A DNA stretch of 10,050 nt from Sedimentisphaerales bacterium (GTDB lineage Bacteria > Planctomycetota > Phycisphaerae > Sedimentisphaerales > SM23-30), in assembly GCA_016932145.1 (NCBI GenBank), contig JAFGDI010000261.1, positions 1 through 10,050 on the forward strand, given 5' to 3'. Both the position numbers and the translations under genes were made by a program. This document shows positions 1 through 4,908 of the stretch, piece by piece. Positions within the stretch are counted from its first letter, which is position 1. Every line of letters starts with the position of its first letter. The notes under the pieces were generated by a model, which did no database searches, was not told the DNA's origin, and saw only the letters and a list, made by a program, of their open reading frames with translations.

Positions 1-111
1 CAGCATGTGATTATTGAATGCTATCTCATAAGACCCGATAGTTATTGTGAACAGCTTATGCGCCGCCACATGCCCTATCGGATTTGTAGATGCCAGTATA
101 TAAGTTAACAT
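1..111 (-). CDS. atpB: ATP synthase subunit a, N-terminal fragment
   Basis: The minus strand from the ATG at 111-109 is open for 37 codons and runs off the left edge. The peptide begins MLTYILASTNPIGHVAAHKL and continues through a Phe-Thr-Ile-Thr-Ile stretch. This resembles the start of planctomycete-type subunit a, where an 'A-x-x-P-x-x-H-V-x-x-H' segment precedes the first membrane helix. Subunit a forms the proton (or sodium) half-channels of the Fo sector beside the c-ring. The call rests mainly on context: the two genes upstream are atpZ-like and atpI-like, which normally precede atpB. The stop of the upstream gene is 2 nt away and an AGGTGA ribosome site lies inside its end, so translation is probably coupled. 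The catalytic part of the protein is outside the window, so ion specificity cannot be judged. Confidence 0.8.
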   Translation of the reverse strand, partial: MLTYILASTNPIGHVAAHKLFTITIGSYEIAFNNHML

Positions 112-113
112 AT

Positions 114-539
114 TCACCTGTTCTGCCTGTCTTTTATCATTATGCCAATTATACTACTGGCAACATGTGCTGCTAATATCGCTATATAATAACAAAATGC
201 CGTTAATACAAACGCAACTTTGTCTATCTTACTCGCCTGGGCACCTCTAAAATACACCATATAGGCCAATACTGATAAACTTATCATCAGCATAGCCCTC
301 ATTCCAAACATCAGCAATAACTGGATCGCCGTATTCACTGACAACAAACTCATTATCAGCTCTGCTAATATACATATTACTGTAGTTAATATCGCCGGCA
401 GGAGGGTATAGTTTAATATTGCCGGCAGGGCACTGGAAAATCTCTGGCTGTACCAGTCACTTATCAGCAGCCAGCCTGTCATCCAGACCAGCCCCAGCAT
501 CAGAATGTAAAACATTACTGTCAGGGCCAGACTTTTCAC
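114..539 (-). CDS. atpI: AtpI-like ATP synthase accessory membrane protein
   Basis: A 141-residue, almost wholly hydrophobic protein with four likely membrane helices (about residues 5-27, 44-67, 70-97 and 107-134) and a short basic C-terminus. Four helices and this length fit AtpI (ATP synthase protein I), which helps assemble the c-ring and is usually encoded just before atpB. AtpI sequences are poorly conserved, so the name rests on topology and position rather than on motifs. It starts with GTG (539-537), overlapping the TGA stop of the upstream atpZ-like gene by 4 nt (GTGA), and ends 2 nt before atpB; both junctions suggest coupled translation. An N-ATPase AtpR is less likely: that protein is shorter, has three helices, and sits in a differently ordered operon. 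Confidence 0.72.
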   Translation of the reverse strand: MKSLALTVMFYILMLGLVWMTGWLLISDWYSQRFSSALPAILNYTLLPAILTTVICILAELIMSLLSVNTAIQLLLMFGMRAMLMISLSVLAYMVYFRGAQASKIDKVAFVLTAFCYYIAILAAHVASSIIGIMIKDRQNR

Positions 540-814
540 TTCAAACTACCAAGATCCTTTATAAAGAGGTATATTCGCCCTGTCATCGCTACCACTATGC
601 CTGTAATCGTCAGCCAGGGCGTCGTATCATAATGCAAGTCTGCTCTATAGCCAAAATAACCAAACAAAAAACCTATGCCTACAAATTCAAAGCCCAGACT
701 CCAGAACTTGTTCATTACTACACGATCTTCCCGTGTCAGCATAAACCGCATCGGCTCTCGCGAACCCTTGCCCTGCTCTTTCGCCGGAAACTTATCTGCT
801 TGTTTTTCGCTCAT
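536..814 (-). CDS. atpZ: AtpZ-like F1Fo ATPase accessory protein
   Basis: A 92-residue protein with a charged N-terminal third (residues 1-35) and two membrane helices (about 38-56 and 66-86). A G-x-x-x-D element (GYRAD, 55-59) leads into a TTPWLTITG segment (64-72). A Gly-rich first helix, an Asp near its end and 'T-x-P-W-x-T-x-x-G' opening the second helix are typical of the AtpZ / ATPase gene1 family. These proteins sit at the head of atp operons and, with AtpI, have been linked to Mg2+/Ca2+ handling and c-ring assembly. It is the first gene of the operon here. The ATG at 814-812 is the only reasonable start: the frame upstream has no other start codon before a stop. A strong GGAGGAAG lies 28 nt upstream, too far for normal spacing; a nearer AAGGAAG is 17 nt away. 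Confidence 0.8.
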   Translation of the reverse strand: MSEKQADKFPAKEQGKGSREPMRFMLTREDRVVMNKFWSLGFEFVGIGFLFGYFGYRADLHYDTTPWLTITGIVVAMTGRIYLFIKDLGSLK

Positions 815-926
815 CGTTTCGGCCCAGAATACTTCCTTGCTGCTTCCTCCTGTAAGTTATTTACGGAATCGGAAATTATATCGCTCTGACTCTTCCGGGT
901 CAATAGCTCAAATCGGCATATTAACC

Positions 927-951
927 AAAATAAAGAAATAGATTTTATTTT
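927..951. repeat. AT-only inverted repeat in the atp leader
   Basis: Arms AAAATAAA (927-934) and TTTATTTT (944-951) are perfect reverse complements around a 9-nt loop. The repeat begins a few bases after the predicted start of the atp transcript (about 955). It could be an operator, a weak leader hairpin, or simply an AT-rich coincidence. No T-run placement makes it a clear terminator. Confidence 0.35.
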
Positions 952-955
952 CTCT

Positions 956-984
956 TTAACCATTATAACATAACCTGATATAAT
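956..984 (+). promoter_or_regulatory. Candidate thyX promoter, extended -10
   Basis: TTAACC (956-961) lies 17 nt before a perfect TATAAT (979-984), which is preceded by TG one base away (TGA-TATAAT, 976-984). This is a good match to a housekeeping sigma-70 extended -10 promoter. Transcription would start near 991, giving thyX a leader of about 130 nt. The whole element overlaps the oppositely oriented atp promoter. Confidence 0.6.
962..970 (-). promoter_or_regulatory. Candidate atp operon promoter, extended -10
   Basis: Read on the minus strand, 970-962 is TGTTATAAT: a perfect TATAAT with the extended TGn motif. The -35 region is poor (GCAAGC at 17-nt spacing), which extended -10 promoters tolerate. 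Transcription would start near 955, about 140 nt upstream of atpZ. The -10 box lies inside the spacer of the thyX promoter. Confidence 0.55.
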
Positions 985-1105
985 GCTTGCGGTTATGCTT
1001 TATTTGCAGCACCAGCAATATTGTAATATTATTCCGTTATCAGGACATAAAAGTTATTTTCCTGGCAACTATTATACTCTCTTGTTAATTTATTGCAGAG
1101 ATTTT

Positions 1106-1111
1106 AAGGAG
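1106..1111 (+). promoter_or_regulatory. Ribosome binding site of thyX
   Basis: AAGGAG sits 8 nt before the TTG at 1120, the best-placed ribosome site in the window. It decides for TTG rather than the in-frame GTG at codon 5, which would be 20 nt away. Confidence 0.8.
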
Positions 1112-1119
1112 CTTATAAC

Positions 1120-1872
1120 TTGAACCGAAATGTGAACGCTAAAGTAACTCTCATACAGCATACGCCCAACCCCGAGCAGGTTATTGCATCAGCCGGGAAA
1201 CTTTGCTATGCCGCTGATACCGATAATATTCTCCAGCATTCACCACAGGATTGCCAGAAATTCATCTCCATGATCACCGGCATCGGTCATCTCAGCGTGC
1301 TAGAACATGTCTCTTTCACCTTCTACATCGAAGGCGTATCTCGTGCCATGACACACCAGCTTGTCAGACACAGACTTGCAAGCTATTCGCAACGCAGCCA
1401 ACGCTATGTCAATCACAGCTCCTTCGACTATATCATGCCGCCACAACTCGAAGGGAAATTCGTTACTGTAAACGGCCAGAAAATACCTGCAACTCTTTAC
1501 TACCAACAGGTTATGGACGATATCGCCAACGCCTACAACACCCTGGCCTCTGCACTGGGCGACAAAGGCGAATCTTCAAATGAAGATGCCCGTTATGTTC
1601 TGCCCAATGCCTGCGAAACCAAAATCTTCGTCACCATGAACGCACGAGAACTACTACACTTCCTCCAGGAACGACTCTGCAATCGAGCCCAATGGGAAAT
1701 TAGAGATGTAGCCAACCAAATGCTCACCATTCTCAGAGACACTATGCCCTCTATTTTCAATCTGGCAGGCCCAAAATGTCTCGCTACCGGGAAATGCCCC
1801 GAAGGCAAGCTCACTTGTGGTAAACTCAAAGAAGTTATCGCCAAATACAAAGTCGATACTACCAAGCCATAA
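1120..1872 (+). CDS. thyX: Flavin-dependent thymidylate synthase ThyX
   Basis: A 250-residue cytosolic enzyme making dTMP from dUMP, using methylenetetrahydrofolate as the carbon donor and FAD/NADPH for reduction; the folate product is tetrahydrofolate rather than dihydrofolate. The ThyX signature RHRxxSxxxxSxR is exact at R83-H84-R85, S88, S93, R95. The upstream GHLSVLEHVSFTFYIEGVSR segment (56-75), the ARYVLPNA segment (157-164) and the FLQERLCNRAQWEIR helix (181-195) are also typical. Length is normal for the family. The C-terminus has three cysteines (C220, C226, C233) in a 'GPKC-x5-C-PEG-x4-CGK' tail, which I recall from several anaerobe ThyX proteins; its role is unclear. The start is TTG, supported by AAGGAG at 1106-1111. 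The gene is divergent from the atp operon and has no same-strand partner within 230 nt, so it is probably monocistronic. Confidence 0.98.
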   Translation: MNRNVNAKVTLIQHTPNPEQVIASAGKLCYAADTDNILQHSPQDCQKFISMITGIGHLSVLEHVSFTFYIEGVSRAMTHQLVRHRLASYSQRSQRYVNHSSFDYIMPPQLEGKFVTVNGQKIPATLYYQQVMDDIANAYNTLASALGDKGESSNEDARYVLPNACETKIFVTMNARELLHFLQERLCNRAQWEIRDVANQMLTILRDTMPSIFNLAGPKCLATGKCPEGKLTCGKLKEVIAKYKVDTTKP

Positions 1873-1955
1873 AATCACACCTCCATGCGTCCTATAAGCC
1901 AGAATATCTCATAAAGATGCATAACACTAACCTCCATGCGTCTTATAACCTGAAT
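1868..1955. repeat. Imperfect direct duplication downstream of thyX
   Basis: Two copies of a segment of about 36-38 nt lie about 51 nt apart. The best-matched core is CCTCCATGCGTC followed by a C or T and then TATAA, at 1880-1897 and 1931-1948. Similarity extends left to CATAA (1868-1872, overlapping the thyX stop, and 1920-1924) and right to GAAT (1902-1905 and 1952-1955). It looks like a decayed tandem duplication of the thyX 3' end region. No function is evident. Confidence 0.6.
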
Positions 1956-2027
1956 CAACTACCCCCCAGAACAGCCACATATACCACTTTATTTCATCAT
2001 TTTCCCTTTTTTATCATCATAATCATC

Positions 2028-2042
2028 ATATCGGTCCGATAT
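2028..2042. promoter_or_regulatory. Palindrome, possible operator of the Clp N-domain gene
   Basis: ATATCGG-T-CCGATAT is an inverted repeat with perfect 7-bp arms and a single central base. A further half-site, ATATCCGAT, follows at 2041-2049. A weak -10-like CATAAT lies at 2018-2023, so the palindrome would fall at the transcription start, where a repressor commonly acts. No regulator gene is adjacent. Assignment is inferential. Confidence 0.4.
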
Positions 2043-2053
2043 ATCCGATGGCG

Positions 2054-2096
2054 GGTGCTGTGCCGTACAGCATCAGGGCAATTTTGGGGCTTTTTT
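2054..2096 (+). promoter_or_regulatory. Leader hairpin followed by a T-run
   Basis: GGTGCTGT (2054-2061) pairs with ACAGCATC (2067-2074), 8 pairs including one G-U, around the loop GCCGT. Sixteen bases later comes TTTTTT (2091-2096), only 14 nt before the ATG of the Clp N-domain gene. The gap between stem and T-run is too long for a standard intrinsic terminator. It could be a leader structure controlling translation, part of an attenuator whose other stem I cannot define, or chance. Confidence 0.35.
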
Positions 2097-2110
2097 GCGT
2101 AGTAGAGATT

Positions 2111-2593
2111 ATGTATCAGCATTTTTCAGAAACATCGAAGGCAGTTCTTAAACTCGCCGGTATCAAGGCCAGACAACAGGAGCTTGAATATATCGGTACC
2201 GAACATATTCTCCTGGCTATTTTAGATCATGGTATCGGACATGGCGCCCAAATGCTGGCCAGATTCGGTGTTACTTTCTCTGTTGTCGAAAAGATGGTCC
2301 ATGAATTCACCCGTAAAAGCATGGAAGAATCATGGGTACTGGGAAGATTGCCCGGCACACCCCACTTTAAACAGGTTATCTCCCTGGCTCTGGAAGAAGC
2401 TGAAGCATTCAACGATAGAAAAGTGGGCACAGAATACCTCCTTCTGGCCATTCTCAGGGAAAAAGGCTGTGTCGCCGAACAAATACTCAAAAGACTGGCC
2501 GTTAAATTAGAAGATGCCAGAGACATCGTCGCTCAATTGCAAGGCAGAGCCGTTCCTTACCAGGCGAAAGATAAGAAAAAGAAAAACAAATAA
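2111..2593 (+). CDS. Stand-alone double Clp N-domain protein
   Basis: A 160-residue protein made of two Clp N-terminal repeats and nothing else. Repeat 1 covers about residues 3-66 with GTEHILLAIL at 29-38; repeat 2 covers about 80-143 with GTEYLLLAIL at 106-115. The opening MYQHFSETSKAVLKLAG closely resembles the start of ClpC, where this domain binds adaptors and substrates. There is no AAA+ module, Walker motif or ClpP-binding loop, so it cannot unfold proteins itself. It may be a substrate or adaptor-binding accessory to a ClpC/ClpP machine encoded elsewhere. The C-terminus is lysine-rich (KDKKKKNK). I chose ATG 2111 because the homology begins there; an in-frame ATG at 2048 would add 21 residues unlike the family and translate the leader hairpin. 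The ribosome site is weak (GTAGAG). It is a single gene, converging with the kinase at 2675. Confidence 0.88.
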   Translation: MYQHFSETSKAVLKLAGIKARQQELEYIGTEHILLAILDHGIGHGAQMLARFGVTFSVVEKMVHEFTRKSMEESWVLGRLPGTPHFKQVISLALEEAEAFNDRKVGTEYLLLAILREKGCVAEQILKRLAVKLEDARDIVAQLQGRAVPYQAKDKKKKNK

Positions 2594-2612
2594 TATCTTA
2601 TCTTCTTACAAT

Positions 2613-2632
2613 ATAATAACTTACATTATTAT
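2613..2632. terminator. Possible terminator hairpin between convergent genes
   Basis: ATAATAA (2613-2619) and TTATTAT (2626-2632) are perfect reverse complements around a 6-nt loop, 20 nt after the Clp N-domain stop and 43 nt beyond the kinase stop on the other strand. The stem is AT-only and there is no clear T-run, so it would be weak; its main support is its place between convergent genes. Confidence 0.25.
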
Positions 2633-2674
2633 CAGCCTGCACCCCCAACCACTGTCTAAAAAACTAATCTTAGC

Positions 2675-3775
2675 TTAATTACGACTAATTGGCAACTTGA
2701 TCACAAATTCCGACCATTTATCCAGCTCGCTGGCAACACTTATTGAACCACCCAGCTCCTTTACTATACCATATACCACTGACAGGCCCAGACCATTATT
2801 ATGGGAATTGTGACCGTTACTTCCCACTCCTCGCGTCGTAAAAAATGGGTTAAATATGTGGGGTAAATGGTCAGGCTCTATACCACAACCATTATCACGG
2901 AATTTCAATATTATATTGTCTGTATCTCGGTATAAATGGATCTGCAATATGCCGCCACTGGGCATTGCCTCACTAGAATTATCTATTATATTACTCAATA
3001 CCTGATGCATCTTAGTACCTGGCACTTCATAATATGGTACCGGATCGATCTTTAATTCCAGAATTATATTCTGGGAACAAAGACGCTTCTCTACCATATG
3101 GCAATATGTCCTTAATATCTCTGCCAGATCGGTTTTCTCCACCTCTCGAGAATCCTGCTCAGCAAAGGTCAATAGCGATGAGGTTATATTGCTTATACGA
3201 TCGGCGGCCTCTATGGTCATCATTAACGCCCGCTGATGCGCCTGATGATTATTGCCGCTCAAGGCAAAATCGGCAAAAGTCGCTACCCCACCTATTATAT
3301 TATTGAAATGATGGGCTATACCTGAGGCCAGTGTAGCCAATGATGCCAGCTTCTCTGCCTGATCCAACTGCGTCAGTAATTTCTTGCGACGCGTTATGTC
3401 ATTAATCCAGATATTAAAACCAGTTAACTCATTATTTACATAATAGGGAACTATCGACAACTTTATCAGTATCGACATGGTCATATTATTATCTGGCTTT
3501 TCAAACTCTAAATGGGTCGGCTCCAGAAATCCTTCATTAGCACGCTGACTGCTATTTACTATATCGGGGTATATATTAAAGATCTTGTTGTAAATACGAA
3601 CCTCTCGCAATGGTATATAATCGGAAAAAGGCATCATATCCATCTGCTTACCTTCTGGCACGCCCAATATCCGACGAGCAAAGCCATTTATATACTCTAC
3701 ACAGCCCTGACGATTGGTTCGCACTATGCCATAACAGGCACTTTCACACATATTCTTAAAATGGTCTTCATTCAT
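2675..3775 (-). CDS. Soluble PAS sensor histidine kinase, NtrB-like
   Basis: A 366-residue kinase with no membrane segment, so it acts in the cytosol. A PAS domain (about residues 8-127) is followed by a dimerisation/phosphoacceptor helix and an HATPase domain. The H-box is GIAHHFNNI with H155 as the likely phosphoacceptor; the usual acidic residue after it is H156. The N-box has N262 and N266 (SNIIDNSSEAM), the G1 box is DNGCGIE (294-300), the F-box NPFFTT (309-314) and the G2 box NGLGLSVV (327-334). The layout resembles NtrB-type kinases that pair with NtrC-like regulators, but no response regulator lies in the window. The lipoprotein gene is 67 nt upstream on the same strand with no obvious terminator between, so the two are probably co-transcribed. 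The ATG at 3775 is the first possible start after an in-frame TAA; an AAAGAG directly abuts it, and M9 is an alternative start. The signal sensed by the PAS domain cannot be read from the sequence. Confidence 0.95.
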   Translation of the reverse strand: MNEDHFKNMCESACYGIVRTNRQGCVEYINGFARRILGVPEGKQMDMMPFSDYIPLREVRIYNKIFNIYPDIVNSSQRANEGFLEPTHLEFEKPDNNMTMSILIKLSIVPYYVNNELTGFNIWINDITRRKKLLTQLDQAEKLASLATLASGIAHHFNNIIGGVATFADFALSGNNHQAHQRALMMTIEAADRISNITSSLLTFAEQDSREVEKTDLAEILRTYCHMVEKRLCSQNIILELKIDPVPYYEVPGTKMHQVLSNIIDNSSEAMPSGGILQIHLYRDTDNIILKFRDNGCGIEPDHLPHIFNPFFTTRGVGSNGHNSHNNGLGLSVVYGIVKELGGSISVASELDKWSEFVIKLPISRN

Positions 3776-3842
3776 CTCTTTATTTTACCCATTTTCACTT
3801 TCTTGGCTCTTTCTCTGGATATACCCGCTTATTCCCCTCATC

Positions 3843-4688
3843 TTACTCTACCATCCTGGCTTCGGGCATTATAAATATGACTTTTACACTTCTTGTATCC
3901 CGATCATATAACATCTCATTGGCAACGCATGGGCCTGCCAAACCAGATTCGCTACAGGTAATGGCTATTACCTGGTCATTTTCTATTGTACCTGATAATA
4001 CCAACTCTTCTATTCCCGTCACCGGCAGATTCTCCACACCCGCTATCACACTCATCGACGAATGCGGCATATACGGACGAAATACCGGTATGATGAAAAA
4101 ATTAACCCGGTTTTCATCAATCTGAGATAAATTTATGATTGTCGCCTGATAACGCAACAAATAATCGCCGCCGCCGAAATTGAGTTCTCCCAATTCGACC
4201 TTACTATCTTTCAAGGGAACAATACTCTCAGTGGTTACCGCTCTTATTTCCAGATCGGAAAATTCTTTGGCACTCTTATATATATTAAGCCAGGGAATTG
4301 TCTCCTGGTCATAATATCGCCTCAATTTCGTTAATGTCTTTTCAAACATTGATTTAGGGGCTATTGCCACCTCGAAGCCATTGGCCGACCATAGCTCTGA
4401 CTGTCGTTTGTCCAGAACATTAAATCCTTTTTTATCAACCAGATCAGACAGTTTGTATTTCCGGAATATTTCCAGTTCACTGACCCCTACCGATTCTGGT
4501 ACTACCAGCTTCAGGCTCAGAGTCGAGATACGGGGCTTTTTAGTTCGCTCTTGCTCACGGACTTCCGGCCTTTTGAATGGATTCTCAGCCCGCAACTGCT
4601 CTATGGTCGTATCCTGTTTACAGCCTGTCATAACTACAGACAGAACACCAAATAATAGCAAGGCCTGGATGTGCTTTTTTTTGATCAT
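3843..4688 (-). CDS. Putative lipoprotein of unknown function
   Basis: A 281-residue protein with a lipoprotein signal: basic start MIKKKH, hydrophobic core (8-20), and lipobox M-T-G-C with the acylated cysteine at C23. The following residues (KQDTT) lack Asp at +2, so by the enterobacterial rule it would go to the outer membrane, if that rule holds here. A short charged linker (about 24-52) precedes a mostly beta-strand-like body. The segment around 103-120 (ELWSANGFEVAIAPKSM) recalls uncharacterised planctomycete lipoproteins with an 'L-x-x-N-G-x-x-V' element; this is from memory and unverified. I recognise no catalytic motif. Two cysteines (244 and 252 by count, near ITCSESGLAGPCVAN) could form a disulfide. 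The start ATG is fixed by an in-frame TAG four codons upstream; its AGGTGA ribosome site is 17 nt away. It is first in a likely two-gene unit with the PAS kinase, so a role in signalling at the envelope is possible. Confidence 0.85.
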   Translation of the reverse strand: MIKKKHIQALLLFGVLSVVMTGCKQDTTIEQLRAENPFKRPEVREQERTKKPRISTLSLKLVVPESVGVSELEIFRKYKLSDLVDKKGFNVLDKRQSELWSANGFEVAIAPKSMFEKTLTKLRRYYDQETIPWLNIYKSAKEFSDLEIRAVTTESIVPLKDSKVELGELNFGGGDYLLRYQATIINLSQIDENRVNFFIIPVFRPYMPHSSMSVIAGVENLPVTGIEELVLSGTIENDQVIAITCSESGLAGPCVANEMLYDRDTRSVKVIFIMPEARMVE

Positions 4689-4758
4689 TATATATAGCGG
4701 CTAATTCACCTGATTAGCAGTTTGCATCTTATTATAGCATTATATTTTACCCAGACAT

Positions 4759-4789
4759 ATAATATTATTATATACCGCCAATAAGTCAA
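4759..4789 (-). promoter_or_regulatory. Candidate promoter of the lipoprotein-kinase operon
   Basis: On the minus strand TTGACT (4789-4784) matches the -35 consensus at five of six bases. TATTAT (4764-4759) follows at 19-nt spacing, and overlapping AT-rich boxes such as TAATAT give 16 nt. Transcription would start near 4752, about 64 nt before the lipoprotein ATG. Confidence 0.5.
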
Positions 4790-4877
4790 GGAAATCAACA
4801 AACGCAACATGGTTATAATATGAAATAGTAATTTTCAGACAACACAGTACCCCACCAAAACACTATGCCATCTGCTC

Positions 4878-4899
4878 GCTGCTTCTTGTTAGCAACAGC
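4878..4899 (-). terminator. Hairpin just after the heme-motif kinase gene
   Basis: On the minus strand GCTGTTGCT (4899-4891) pairs with AGAAGCAGC (4886-4878) around the loop AACA: seven standard pairs, one G-U and one mismatch. It starts 9 nt after the stop codon. There is no immediate T-run (the nearest is a TTTT about 20 nt on), so it may stabilise the 3' end rather than terminate. Confidence 0.3.
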
Positions 4900-4908
4900 C
4901 TCAATCTC

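Noticed and set aside
419..889. A 156-codon plus-strand open frame opposite the atpI/atpZ-like genes
   Set aside because: It lies antisense to two family-supported membrane genes, has an unstructured Cys/Ser/Arg-rich composition and no ribosome site.
1593..1878. Minus-strand open frames inside thyX
   Set aside because: They are shadows of the strongly supported ThyX frame and show no protein-like pattern.
2011..2030. ATCATCAT-type short repeats upstream of the palindrome
   Set aside because: Only a few units of low-complexity AT-rich sequence; not an array and not CRISPR-like.
1917..2102. A 61-codon open frame between thyX and the Clp N-domain gene
   Set aside because: It has no ribosome site, contains a run of six isoleucines from an ATC/ATA-rich tract, and overlaps probable regulatory DNA.
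2048..2110. N-terminal extension of the Clp N-domain gene from ATG 2048
   Set aside because: The extra residues do not resemble the Clp N-domain start, and this region contains the leader hairpin and T-run; ATG 2111 aligns with the family start.
3512..3874. A 120-codon plus-strand frame opposite the PAS kinase and lipoprotein ends
   Set aside because: It is antisense to well-supported coding sequence and has no recognisable domain; its hydrophobicity mirrors AT-rich codons on the other strand.
4687..4692. Perfect TATAAT on the minus strand overlapping the lipoprotein start codon
   Set aside because: A promoter there would start transcription inside the gene; the TTGACT-based promoter upstream explains expression better.
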